Shown: positions 23,404 to 35,079 of the stretch, piece by piece
How positions within the stretch are numbered: position 1 is the first letter of the stretch
Layout: every line of letters starts with the position of its first letter
Assembly: GCA_020744225.1 (NCBI GenBank)
Contig: JAGMWG010000001.1
Location: forward strand, 62,001-126,000
Length of the DNA stretch: 64,000 nt
Direction: 5' to 3'
Source of the DNA: Paraphoma chrysanthemicola
Lineage: Eukaryota; Ascomycota; Dothideomycetes; Pleosporales; Phaeosphaeriaceae
Made by a program: the position numbers and the translations under genes
Notes under the pieces: model-generated
The model's database searches: none
Told to the model about the DNA's origin: nothing
Seen by the model: the letters and a program-made list of their open reading frames with translations, nothing else

Positions 23404-24210
23404 TCAAATCTCCTTCGGTAATGGGTCCGTTGGTCTACTGTACCGGGTCGTCCTTCGTACTCTGGCCTGTACTGAGAACAATGCGAGCACAATGAGTGCG
23501 TTGATGACAAGAATAAGCTGTAGCCACTTGACAACTACCTGTCTTGGGGTCAGTGACGATGTTGGCTCATCATAAACTTGCAGTGCTCACAGCTTCATTG
23601 CAGGCAATTGCAGCATTGCTTCGATCGCTGCCCCTAACATATCTCGGCAGGAAGTTACAAGCCGCCATTTCTCGAGTGCATTCTTTGTTCGTGTTCATTT
23701 TACCAGCCATCATCAGCGTCTCGGAGTCACAACCGAACTGGTCACTCCCCTTCTCCGAGTAGTGCATTGCGAGCGATGCGAGAGCTACTGCGGCGCCGGT
23801 GACCGACATGACGACCACCGCGAGAATCCAAAAGCGACGTGTGCCCTGAAGGAAATGTGAGCATAGGATCCCGTGAGAGTGACCGAGCAACCTACAGCTG
23901 CGAATTGGGTGTCCATGCCGGGCTTGCGCAGCGTGCTCCATGCAATCAGTGCAATTACTGCAGCCGCCAAACACAGACATCCCGAGGCAACAGTCACATT
24001 TGTTTCGTTGTCCTTGAAGTAGGCGAACGTGTAATCAACGGTCGGAACTTGTGTTTGTTGGTTGACTCCGGTTATGACCCGAACTCCTTGCGGTAGTATC
24101 CAGTCGCCCAGGATCCAGTAATGTGTGGTGAGGGCCAGGGACACGAGTGACAGCAGCAAGAAAATAATGCTGGGAATGAGCGCCAGCCTCAGGATCCTGT
24201 CGTACTGCAT
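23404..24210 (-). CDS. Four-span membrane protein, unknown
   Basis: Three exons, 24210-23896, 23845-23591 and 23538-23404, give 234 aa in frame. Intron donors are gtaggt and gtgagc. Four hydrophobic spans are clear: about residues 8-32 (IPSIIFLLLSLVSLALTTHY), about 78-98 (CLCLAAAVIALIAW), the start of exon 2 (FWILAVVVMSVTGAAVALAS) and exon 3 (WLQLILVINALIVLALF). The first loop has an N-glycosylation sequon. The second loop, between spans 3 and 4, is long and carries several Cys (FGCDSE, NKECTRE, MAACNF, AIACNE). This layout resembles tetraspan proteins of the claudin/SUR7 or tetraspanin type, but no CCG signature is present. The terminal tail is basic. The function is unknown, probably at the plasma membrane. 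Confidence 0.75.
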
Positions 24211-25197
24211 ATTGACGTCCTCGACCGGGTTGCACAAGATCGCACAGGTATCGCAAACCGATGATAATTCCAGAAGGCAGGAAGACGCAGGGTACAAGGG
24301 CCTCACCTACCTAAAGTACTCTCACGCAGCAAACAGACTAGATCCTGCTCGCCAGCCATCTGGTACACTTGTCCGAATGACGAAGAATCCTTAGCCCGGC
24401 CTCGGCACTCTCGTTTACCCGCCCTTTGCGATTCCAACACAGGTCAGCAGCACACTACGGTGAATTAAGGGTAGCTGGAGCGAATCGTATCCACGAAAAG
24501 CGGTGGAGGAAGACGAGGCGCACGCTTGGCGCAGTGGACACATGGCGCCGCTTGCGTGTGGAGTCCGTCAGCGGACCTAGCGCCCCAGCCACAGGTACCC
24601 AGCCAGCCGCATAATTATAATCTCCGCGGCGATTAATCCACTCTGCAGCAGGTTCTCTTTCATCATGCGAACTGAAAGTCGTGACGTTGAAGAGTCGATT
24701 GGTGGTGGTTCTTTGTTGGTAGGGACAAGGCGTAAAGGTCAGGCGACCTCGGTGAGAATCGACCCCGCGCTCGCATTTAAGTGTGGCAGTGCTGGCGGAT
24801 TATTGCCAAGCGTCAGCACCTCCACTGTTTTTCGTCCAGGAACACCCGGCAGATCTAGCACGCACGCATAAGGAACAGGCAAGACGTGTCTAGCATTGGC
24901 TTCGGATTCGGCAAAGGCTTGCCGTGCCTTAATTTCACCCCACCAGCGATGCCTCGACTTACGAAGAAAGTGCATCCGTGTCATCCGGCGCTAACGGTCA
25001 CGTTTCGCAGAAATCATCGTTATTAGCGTGGACTCCCACATCACGCAGTGTGTTGAGGCATCTTTTGGCAACGTGTGCAGTCTGGTCGAGTAACATTTTG
25101 ACCGGCCAAGGCAGATTTGTGGCTCAGAAACTCCTACGGGCCATGAGAAGCCAACATCAACGATGGCTTTTGTGGTAGTTCAGAATAAGACCTCACG
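24211..25197. other. Intergenic region
   Basis: Upstream of the four-span gene and downstream of the SnoaL-domain gene. Short open frames only, none with a recognisable domain. An AT-rich island occurs near 24610-24640. Confidence 0.4.
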
Positions 25198-27144
25198 CTA
25201 CGGCCCAGTAGCCGGCTCCTGATACCCATTTGCTTCCAAGGACCAGTCGCTTCTGACCTGGCATGGAACACAGCCAGGCCAATACCACTCCGGCGCCCTT
25301 CCACTGACTGGATTGCGATACTGGAACCACATACGCTGTATGTCCGGCCATTCAATATACTTCCCACTTCCACCTCGGAACGTGCTCTCTCGTTCCCCAA
25401 CATCCGCAAGCGTGACATCCGGCGGGTACCGCTTCGTCCACCCAGGAGGTTCAGGATTTGAAGCCGTACCATTCCGCGGCTTAGCAGTCGCCCAGCCCTC
25501 TTTCCACGATGTCGACTGCCAGTAAAACTCGTCGATCGTGATGCTCCAGAGTCGCCATTTCCCGTCTTCGAGAACAACTTGGTCATGGTACATTGCGGAA
25601 TTGAACGAGCCAGACTTGTTGACGGATGTTGAAGGTTGAAGCAGCCTCGCCCGCAATGTGGCCGATCGTCCGTCTTCCGAGACTAGGATGACGGGCTGCG
25701 GACGCCAGTGGAATGAAATGCTGGAACGTAGAGCAGATCGATTCGCGCCGTACGAGGCTATGTTTGCTTGGGTGATGCGCTCTGGTGTCTGGAAGAAGCC
25801 GGCGAATGGGGAAGCTTTGTGTCCTTTCTTTGCGAACAATGCGCCCATTTCAGATGCTTGAAGGTCATCGACGAAATACCCATACGCATTCGACTGGTTC
25901 TCTGAGCCATCATAGGCCGCACTTCGACGAAGTCGGCGCTCAAGGTCATCGATTGTTGCATTTGGGCGGCCGCTTTGGCGTAGTCGGAGATTTGTAGGAC
26001 CTTTCAATACATCCAAGAACGGCGGAATGTATTCATTCGGTGGATTACGGCCACCAAATCCCCAACCTTGATAATAATCTGCGACGATCAACGGTGTGAT
26101 CTCGATTTCCTGGACTTTCCAAATCCCTCCCTCTTTGACCAATCGGTTCCGGAGGACATTGAACTCCCACGATGCCGTATGCGTATTGGCATCCCCAATC
26201 ATCGCAATCTCAATGCCTCGCACAATCGCCTCACGACCGTCTTCAATGACTTCCACAATCATATCAAAGATCGGATGGTCGTTGTTGATGCCTTGCGTCA
26301 AGTTCTCTGGGCCCATCCGCTCCAGAGCTCTGCGTACGCCGACCTTGCCCACGTAAACGACACCATTTATTACTATCACTCTTGTTTCGTCCGTGTGTAG
26401 GTCCACGACATCCGTCCACATCCGTCGGTCGACGTAATATCCATGTGCGTGCATCAAATTCCGCACTTCGTCCTCATCGTTCAATCTCTGGATCCTGGCT
26501 TCCAGCTGTGCCGTGGTGCCGTTATATGACGGTGCTTCTTCTGTCGCTAGCGGTATCGGTAATCCCGAGCTGTCCGCCGTGAAATGGTACGGGATGATTG
26601 GTATGCCCTTTCCACCAACGTTCTTCCAGCCGTTTTCATATGTGCCTTCGTACATGGCATAGTAGCTCAACAACGATAGACGCCAACCTGAACCCGTGAG
26701 AGCGTATTCATTCTCGTATATGCCGCCTTGAACTCGAGTACCACCTTCGCCATCACCCTGAAACCATATTCCATTCCAGCGTCCTTTTGCAGAAGTTCCG
26801 TTGCGATTGAGACTTATGACAGGGTTCTCGGCGATCAGGGTGTTCAATGAGCCAGGCTGAAGGCCATCCATTGCTTTAGAGTCGATTCGCAGCCATTGTT
26901 CGATTGCGGACAGACCGCGGACGGTGGTGTTGCCCCAGATCAAAGTGCCGTTTTGTGAGAAGAGTTGGCTGATAGCTTGCCATTCTCCGAATTGTGCGAG
27001 GTGCGAAAGCTGTTTTTGGATGTTCTTGATGTGTCGAATAGACTCAGCACGCTCTACGTCGCGGGCCAGAACGTCAAGTGGCGAAGAAGCGGTAACACAA
27101 CACTGGAATGCAGCTAGTAATAGCCAAAGGATCATCGGGCACAT
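25198..27144 (-). CDS. Secreted protein with about three tandem SnoaL-like domains
   Basis: Uninterrupted 648-aa protein from the ATG at 27144. That start is chosen over upstream in-frame Met codons because a signal peptide begins there (MILWLLLAAFQCCVTAS). Three similar modules follow, each about 150-170 residues: residues about 30-190, 225-400 and 425-600. Each has a helix start with charged residues (LEARIQRLNDEDEVRNLM, LERRLRRSAAYDG), a middle marked by HxxF or Y-x-D motifs (NDHPIFDMIVEV) and a closing strand ending in W-x-V/L plus an aromatic tail (GIWKVQEIEITP, GKWRLWSITIDEFYW). This is the cone-shaped alpha+beta SnoaL/NTF2-like fold. The family includes cyclases, dehydratases and binding proteins. 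Several N-glycosylation sites agree with secretion. The substrate is unknown and no catalytic His-Asp pair can be assigned with confidence. Confidence 0.75.
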   Translation of the reverse strand: MCPMILWLLLAAFQCCVTASSPLDVLARDVERAESIRHIKNIQKQLSHLAQFGEWQAISQLFSQNGTLIWGNTTVRGLSAIEQWLRIDSKAMDGLQPGSLNTLIAENPVISLNRNGTSAKGRWNGIWFQGDGEGGTRVQGGIYENEYALTGSGWRLSLLSYYAMYEGTYENGWKNVGGKGIPIIPYHFTADSSGLPIPLATEEAPSYNGTTAQLEARIQRLNDEDEVRNLMHAHGYYVDRRMWTDVVDLHTDETRVIVINGVVYVGKVGVRRALERMGPENLTQGINNDHPIFDMIVEVIEDGREAIVRGIEIAMIGDANTHTASWEFNVLRNRLVKEGGIWKVQEIEITPLIVADYYQGWGFGGRNPPNEYIPPFLDVLKGPTNLRLRQSGRPNATIDDLERRLRRSAAYDGSENQSNAYGYFVDDLQASEMGALFAKKGHKASPFAGFFQTPERITQANIASYGANRSALRSSISFHWRPQPVILVSEDGRSATLRARLLQPSTSVNKSGSFNSAMYHDQVVLEDGKWRLWSITIDEFYWQSTSWKEGWATAKPRNGTASNPEPPGWTKRYPPDVTLADVGERESTFRGGSGKYIEWPDIQRMWFQYRNPVSGRAPEWYWPGCVPCQVRSDWSLEANGYQEPATGP

Positions 27145-27420
27145 CTTGATCACCTCACGCTCTTGGGGGAGTGCGGATGTTGTGATGTAGGACTGGGAGG
27201 CAGGCGTCACCATATAGTCGGCCACGCTATGTATCCGTAAACTACTCAAGGGCGCCCAAGCGTGCTTTTGACATATTGTCCTCTCTTAATGTACATACTT
27301 GTATCATATGGCAATTAAGATGGAATATGAATTGCGTTGCAAAAAACACGCACTTCTACACTGCCGATATTAAGCCTCTGGGGTGGTTGCTAAACCACAA
27401 CTGCCGGTGACGCAGAGTCA

Positions 27421-29635
27421 TCATGCGCATCTTTCCAACCCTACCATCTTCGCTGCAGCTCGAATGCTTGTTATAAACAATTGCCTTTCGCCTGCGGACC
27501 CTAAAACCATGCTGCGTTTACTCACCCATACATCTTCATTCATCTTAACTTCAAAGGGCACGTCTACGAGCTCGCCCGTTGCGGCAAACTCACGAAGGTC
27601 CGCCAGCAGCTCTTTGGGAACTCCGCCACAGTGTTCTGCCCAATAATAGCCATCAGACATATTAAGCTTGGCACCATGAGCCAACAAGACCCTGATGGTT
27701 CTCAGCCAACGCCCTGATGTGCCTTGGATGAAGCCTTCTCGCCATCGCATGTGGTTGTACATTGCATCGAAGAGCGGGCTGTTCCCGTACTTATCACGAC
27801 CATTGATCTGAATGTCGGCTTCATCCCCAGTGCTCTGTCGAAGCAACATCTTGAGGCATCTTGAATCACCCAACCATGCAAGGCTTGAAACGACGTTGGA
27901 TTCGTCAGGTAAGTTCCGATGACATCCTGTCGGACAGTGCTCTCGCAGCACTTCCAGAATAACATCATGCCTCGTGCGTGCGACGCGAGACACATCCCAA
28001 TTTGAAATGGCATTCTTTCCTTCCGACGGGGACTTCGAAAGAAGCTCATGGATATCGGCACCGTTGTCGATGAAGCCGTGAATGATTTCTAAACATCCTT
28101 GCTTACTGGCCTTCAACAAAAGTTCGGAGCTAGTATTGACGGATTTTGTGCCACAATCGAATGTCAGCCGGGCCAACTCCAGCCTCGATGGCGAGCTCGA
28201 GACATCTTTGCAATAGATCCGGGCTAAAGTGTATCGGTGCGGTTGTAGCGTTCATAATGCATGCGAGCATATTCGCATTCTTTGCGTCGAGAGCTATGAC
28301 ATAATGGTCCTCCTCAAGCTTGGCTCCAGCAGCAAGTAGCTCTGCTAGAATGGCTCTGTGGTTACCCACCGTAGCCGCTAATATCGGTGTTGGATAACGC
28401 TCATCGATGAAAGTGCTCTTTGCGCAGACTTCGACGTCGGTACACTTCGTGAGCAGAAATCGAACGGAGTCAATGTGACCTCTGGCAGCTGCCACCACAA
28501 GCGGGGTGTTTGCAGAATCTGTCTTGACATATGTAGTCCAGAGGCTAAATGCTTTTGCCATCATGTTCACTCGATTCCGATCCGCACACATGTCCAAGAC
28601 TCTGGTACGTTCTTCCGCTTTTTCTACACAAGGAAGTATATATTCGAAACATTCTGATCGATTGTACTCCACTGCGACTTCAAGGAGCGGCCAAAGGTCT
28701 CTTTTGACTCTCTCCTGTGACTTGAAATACGTCCTCTCGAGCAACTTGGGGTTGTGTTGGCGGATAGCGAAGCGACCAAGCAAACGCTGGAGTTGGGGAA
28801 CCACCTCCCTACTTTCGCGACAAGAGGCGCTGATATAGCCAAAGCGTTCATGAATTGGCTTCATCGATTTGTATTCCAGTTCTGGAGCAAATATATCGTG
28901 TATAGGACGCATTATATCGTCTGTCGATAACGTGGGACCATAAATATATTCTTGGAGCTGATCGAGGTCTTCAAGTTCAATGTCTACCTCGTCCCAGGAT
29001 GGTCTCGCCACGTCTGAATCGTGGTTCACAAGCCCGGTATCGAGAATCTCATGCGAAACAGCAGCAGGCGACATAGTTTCACTAGCTCCATCAGGAGGTG
29101 ACCAAGTCCCGCCAGTAGACGAGTTCGTGGTGATAGCAGGTCCGCTGTCCATAATGTTTTGCTGGATGCCGCAGATGGTGTCATCGCTGACGTTTCCAGC
29201 GAGTGCTGGCTTCGCCAGGCCCACTTGAGGTATTAAGGTTGCGGAAGACCTAAGCAACCAACGGAGACGATGATTAACCTCAGAGGAAGACATCGTAGCG
29301 GCGCCAAGTATCACTCCAAGAACGAAACTTGTCCATAATGATCGGAGATGCGCTGGCAACTCTGCCCGGCGCGCTAGCGACGGTATTGATGTCGTCTTCA
29401 TTGCCGTCAATAAATCGCCTGTGGAGAATGTATTACGACGACTCACATTATCGTAGTAGGGGTAGTCATGCAACGACGAAAAATTACTGTGCATGACGAT
29501 GGCTGATATTGCCTGTCGAAAGCATGGTTTGTAAAAGAGCGCGACCACGGCTGCACACCGTATTAGGCTTCTGCGAAATGCGGACCAAAGTGCTGGATCA
29601 ATCATTGTGCGAGAACTGAAGCACAGAGCTGGCAT
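27421..29635 (-). pseudogene. Ankyrin-repeat protein with a reading-frame break
   Basis: Two frames on the minus strand together read as one ankyrin protein of about 737 residues. The upstream frame (from the ATG at 29635) has a poorly conserved N-terminal half, then ankyrin repeats (TPLVVAAARGHIDSVRFLL, TPILAATVGNHRAILAELL) and ends after LWHKIRQY at 28132. The other frame takes over directly with SSELLLKASKQGCLEII and continues with further repeats (GNSPLFDAMYN, IRVLLAHGAKLNM) to a stop at 27421. The total span is one base longer than a multiple of three, and dropping one base near 28130-28137 would join the frames. I found no GT-AG intron giving the right phase. It could be a pseudogene, an unusual intron or a sequence error. 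Ankyrin proteins of this sort are protein-binding and fungus-specific; no partner is evident. Confidence 0.65.
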
Positions 29636-31501
29636 TACATCATAGCAGTTGTCGTACAGGTGAGGCTTTCCGTGCAAGGTGTGATTCCATCGACTCTCAG
29701 GCGCAGTGGGCTATTATATCATGACAGGCACGTTTCACGTAGCGCCTGTCAGCTATTTGTAGTCTCGCGACGCTCACACGCAACTGCGAATCGTTAAGCG
29801 ACGGCGGACTATTGATAACATCGCAAATCGAATCATCCATAGTGGTGTAGAGAACGTGTACACGGCATCGTGATGACCCATGCTGTATCGATTGCGGCAC
29901 AGCGATCTGAATCCAAGATTGTGTCAGAAAGTGCAGCAAACCTGCCCGAGTAGGTCGATCGTTGCTCGAATATGCGTGAAGTCAATTTTATTTGACGAAG
30001 ACGATGTACCGATATTCTCGCCGCAGGTGAAGTAGGTTAATAGTCAAGGCTGAGGAGGATGAAGACCTCAGCAGTCCGATCGGAAGCTCCCGCCTCGGGT
30101 TTGGTAACTTAGCGCCCCCGCTAGCGCTGAGCCCCTGATTGCCACGCTTCGGTTCACCATCTTCACCAACCATCAACAATCTCGATCAGACATCGATTGC
30201 ACGTGACGATGATAATAGCTCCCCCATCTCCTAGGTACGTGGGAACCCTTACCCCATGTTCACCCTTCGGCCAAGCCACGAAAACCACCTCCTTCCATCT
30301 GCTCTACGACCAAAACTGTCAATCAGAATTCCGCATGGACCTGCGAAGCACAGCAGGGCTGTCAAGAGTGGTGCATGCCACACTGTGACAGACCATTCAA
30401 GATACTGTTTCCCTACGCCAAGATGCGCCGCTTTTAGCTTAGCGCTTGCAAATGAATAACCAGATACAGTGGTACCTAGGAAAGCCACCCTAAGTACGGG
30501 CTTTTTCTGTTCTACACCAGAGATCTGAGACTTTTGAAAGTCACTATTCTCAAATGCTTCACCTAACGATCCCAGCGAGATCACAGATACGACAATGGAG
30601 CAACAAGGATTGAATGCAAAGGTGGTATTGTTCCGAGGACTATGTTAGCGTGTCGTCGATTCGGTGCAGTAGGAAAAATGAGCGAGCCCAACACAAGTAC
30701 CAGTGTTCATCCCCATTTTAAAGCCGCCATTGGTGAAGAGTCTCACTATCGCGTGTCATCGACATATCTTATGTAATTGTAAAACCCGAAAAAGTGATCA
30801 GTAAGTGCATCGCATCACCTTCGCGACATACTTAGCTCAGCATCTCCAGGATACATCAGCTGTAAGCGGCACCAGACCGACGAGTCGACAATGTGTCAGC
30901 CACACCACTTCCTCGACGCGTACATCAGCAGTGATTGCAATTGCCAAACAGAAGCCAGCATTTTCTCTTATGTGGGGTCTTCATGCTAGGTGGCAGAACG
31001 ATTCGCTCGCCTCTTTTGAGGATCAATACGAGTACTTATGGCTACAGCTATTGCAGTCACACTTGGAATAGACAGTAAGCTGTCGCAGACATTGTGACAA
31101 TTGCCATACCCGCACTCGTTGAGCTCTCCATTTCGGAGTACGTGGCTGTCACAAGCTCGCTGGCGAATCAACACACCAGCTTCTAAATATTTGAGTTACA
31201 TGCACATGGAAAAGTTCTTCACAGATTCGCTGAACATGGTGTACATTGGACTATCGCTACCTCGACGTCAAAAGAATGGTCATCAGCTTCGTTCGTAATG
31301 TCATGTCAATCTATATGCCCATTTCTACAATCCCATTGAGTTCCAGCTGTGCATCAATCTTTGGTAGTGACTGTCACTGTCGTTTGAGACAGCCTTCCGA
31401 ATCTGATCTTATTGATAATATCACAAGCGGCTAAGTCGACGATGCCGTGCTTCAGTGATAGTGAGCAGCTTTCCTGTGATTTAGACGCGACTTTGGGACG
31501 C
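29636..31501. other. Gene-poor region
   Basis: About 1.9 kb with only short, overlapping open frames on both strands. I see no domain, signal peptide or consistent intron pattern. It separates the ankyrin gene from the aquaporin gene. Confidence 0.35.
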
Positions 31502-32438
31502 CTACAACTGTTCTCGGCGAACAAATTCGATCAGCCAGTAGGCTCCGCTGGCAACACCAGAGCCAAGCAATGGACCGAGCCAGTAGATCCAATGGTACCC
31601 GGTAAAGCCGACAACGACACATGGACCGAAGCTGCGGGCCGGGTTCAAGCTACCACCTGTGAAGAAAACGCTGCAGAGCTGGGCAACGAAAAGAGCCATG
31701 CCGATGTACATCGGCTTTGATGGGCCGCCTTCCAGCATCAGGATTGTGAGAATCAGCATCGATGTAACAAAAGCTTCAAGGAAGAGGCCGCGCGCAATCG
31801 AGATCGATGGATCAAGCGTCGTCGCAATATTCAGCGGGCCAGGTAGCAACGCAGATACGAAGCCCGAAGCTGCCATGCCCGCGATAAGCTGCGCAATAAT
31901 TGTCTGAACCGCTCGATGCCAGTGGATCTTCCCAGTGATGAGCAGCGCCGAGGTGACCTAGAAGCAATTCAACTTAGTCTGCGTTACACAGGTCGTTGAG
32001 CGAGATTCTTGCGTGACCCACAATCGCATTTTTGTGGTTACATGTGCGGGGATGTTGGGTCACACAGGATAGTTGGGCTGAACTTACTGCAGGATTGAAT
32101 TTGCCTCCGCTGACATCTGCAAAAATGGCGACATTGATAGCAAGAGATACACCGAATGCAAAGGCGATGTACAGAAGCTTGCCGACGTCGGGTAATGCGG
32201 GTTCGTCGCTCGATGTCAGCTTCTGAACTCTTGCGGCATTGAGCGCAATTTGAGTGCCAGTAAACGCAAGAGATAGGAACATGAATGTTCCAATAAACTC
32301 GCCCAGGAAGGCTGCCAGCTCAGTTCTAAGGGTGTGGTTGAGGCGAGGATTTCGTCGTTGTGGTGCAGGTGAGGCCGATGGCTCATGCGTTGGCAAACCT
32401 TCCGCATGGTTATGGCCGGTGATGGACTTTTCTGACAT
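31502..32438 (-). CDS. Aquaporin (MIP family)
   Basis: Two exons, 32438-32088 and 31957-31502, give 268 aa. The intron (donor gtaagt, 130 nt) falls immediately after the first NPA box. The first NPA is in GGKFNPAVTSAL (Asn115-Pro116-Ala117). The second is in GSLNPARSFGP (Asn222-Pro223-Ala224), with Arg225 supplying the selectivity-filter arginine. Six spans are discernible, for example AAFLGEFIGTFMFLSLAF and LYIAFAFGVSLAINVAIFA. The N-terminal 35 residues are hydrophilic with His and Pro. The spacing and the short loop E, without the glycerol-facilitator Asp insertion, favour an orthodox water channel over an aquaglyceroporin. It is likely in the plasma or vacuolar membrane. Confidence 0.92.
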
Positions 32439-35079
32439 AGTGACAAGAGTTGCGGAATTAGGATATGATTTCGAATTGAAGGTCTTCGTCTGAATGATAG
32501 CGATAATATTGTTCAGGAGAATATCTTGAGGTCAGCGGTCGCTTTTCCAGATCTTTATACACCTCAAAGCAAGCGACGACAACAAAGATCACCATCCCTC
32601 GCGCGACTTGTGCTACTGACTCCACGAACCACGGTTCGAGCGCCCGGGAATCTGGACACGTTCGTCAGGAAGGTGGTCGTGAACGCGGAGCTCGGTGTGC
32701 GCCGCCAGCTTGGGACGCGTCCGTGTATCTAGCCTAGGATGGCAACACCGCTGTGCGCGAGGAATGTGAGTATGGCCAGATCGTGGACTTGGCAGGAATC
32801 GGGCGACCAATTCTCGCGCGGTATAGGTTGGCAGGACGTCATTCCCTTGTCGGACCGAATAGTGTGTTACCAAGATAGCGACCTTTGAAGTTTATTTGCA
32901 ATCCTATGTTGCTACTACTCTCATGGCGACGTATCACCACCCTAGCTACCCCGTTGTGCTCCCTGACTGTTGATGAATCATCTTGGCTCGTGGCACTTGG
33001 ATTGAGTCGATCGTCAGCAGATGCATGGCTCAGGTCTTTTGGATTTCTGGAGTTCTTCGGCTGGTTTGCTCGTTGTCTGTTAGTGACTCATTGTCCCCTG
33101 CCTCATAGTCTGTGGAAAGCTAGCCAGACCCATCATTGCACCAGAAACATTTTACGTCCGCGGATGATTGCAGAACACGTTAAGGCACAGGTAAGTACAA
33201 GAAAAGGCACGCCCTCGGGTACGCGTCCCTACCTGACGGTGATACAAATTGCGGATGCGACTTATAACCCGCCTTCAGCCGATGAGATAGTAAAAGGTCG
33301 TGAAACACATCACATCCAAGGCCAGGATTCGTGGCAGAATTGAGCACCATTCAGTACCCGTCCCGCATGTTTGATTTTCTTGAAATCGGTCAAATTAGGA
33401 AGTAAGATCCCCATAGACTCTTCGTTTGTCTCCGGTGAAGCCGCTGCGATCTTTGTCTCTGCACTCGCACATGCAGCGCGGTGATGCATGATCTCGATTC
33501 GAGATCATTGTGAACGTTCGTTTCGAAGGAGGCGAGGTCCGTCACGGAATACCGATCCCTAGCAGTCGAGCTACAGCTGCATTGCATCATTCGGCCATGT
33601 TGAATGCAGACTCTTTCTCTCGGTTCGAACGGCGCAATGCCGGACTCCCTCGAGAATGACTACAGCGTCATCTTCCGCTCCCTTCGATTTCCATTCCCTT
33701 CTCGCCATGATCTCACATTTGTGGAGTGTGAGTTAGACTTGCAACATCCCAGGTTTCATCGCGGTGAGCGGATGCTTCTCATAGACTCTCTTAGCGACCG
33801 AGCATGGGTATCCACGACCACTTGGCGTCATCTCCCGATAAAGAAATGATTGATGCGTCCGATGGTTGCATAAGCAATTAGAAGGTCGACCATGGATCCA
33901 GATAATCCAATGATCGTGCAGGCAAGCGCACAACGGCGGGACATCTCTCCTCGCGAGCAACAGTACTCAAATGTGTAGCACTCTGCTTCCTAGGACACTT
34001 TATCGGGTACGTGGCAATACTGGAATTAGAAAAGAGAGATCCTTCAGCGCAGATCTAACGCACTTCAAATGTCGCGGGAATGATGAGACGATTGGGCAGT
34101 GAATGTTCCTGAGATATTTTGCAGAAGCTGAAGACAGTCGTGATAAACACCCCAAGACTTACACCTACCTGGGCTTGCTCCCAAGGGTAATGGCATGTTC
34201 CTGAAACCGCTGCAATGGCGTAGACGCTCTACCTGAGCCAACAGCCATGGGAGGATTTGGCACGTCACTGAATGGTGGTGGTCAAGGCTTGTGAGCTTGA
34301 TGAGCAGTTTCGATCTAAGCCTTTGCGGCAGGGATGAACTCTTCGGATAATGACTGCGAGTAATCATGCGAGAGGAGTGTCCTGAAGTCGCATGGAGTTC
34401 GTGATGCTGTATGCATCATCTGAATGGTATCAACGGAGCAGTGCCTACGTTTTCTTTCGAGCACTTAAAGTGAATCTGCCTGAAGTGAATTGTACTCTGT
34501 AGAATTATCGATGTCGTGGCAAGAAGGTAGCGGAAGCGTTGCCGACTGGCCGTAATTCTGCTAGCGCGGAGGTCAGGGCTTGCGGAAATTTCTTCCGAAC
34601 CTGGTCTCTTCGCATCCTGCTCGTCAAACATGGAGCTCCAATTCTCCGCGACTTACAAAAGACACTGCATTCCCACGAGCCGGAGTATCTCCAGAGGCTC
34701 GGCGCAATTACATACCGCGTCTTTTATTGCGAACTAATGTACCTCCCATCAACCAAGTACAGCGATGTTAGGTACCCCCGCAGTTGTCATCGCCACGATT
34801 CCTCACAGAGGCTAGATAGCCGCATGATCTACAACAAGCAGTACATGGACCCCAGGTTTGTTTGACATTGTGGGCCCATAGCCCAAAGCAATCGTTCCTG
34901 ACATGCCGTTTCCAATGAGGATAAGCCAAACGTACATGACCAGAGACCAGGACCTGTTTAGCATGCAATTTAGATTGAATGGCAGATAGGTGATCGGCGC
35001 GAGGCTGATAAAAGCTGACGGTTTCGACTCTGGATTTGGTTTGATATTTCCTGGTTCTCGGTAGCCTTTCAAAGTCACT
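32439..35079. other. Gene-poor region between aquaporin and alpha-galactosidase
   Basis: About 2.6 kb that I cannot assign. Open frames of 60-150 codons occur on both strands but look like chance frames. A consensus donor (caggtaagtac, about 33187-33197) lies inside one of them, but no acceptor gives a convincing protein. The two flanking genes are divergent, so both promoters are here. Confidence 0.35.

Noticed and set aside
28130..28176. GT-AG intron (donor gttggc, acceptor actag, 47 nt) to join the two ankyrin frames
   Set aside because: Splicing there gives the wrong phase and an early stop, so a frameshift is the simpler explanation.
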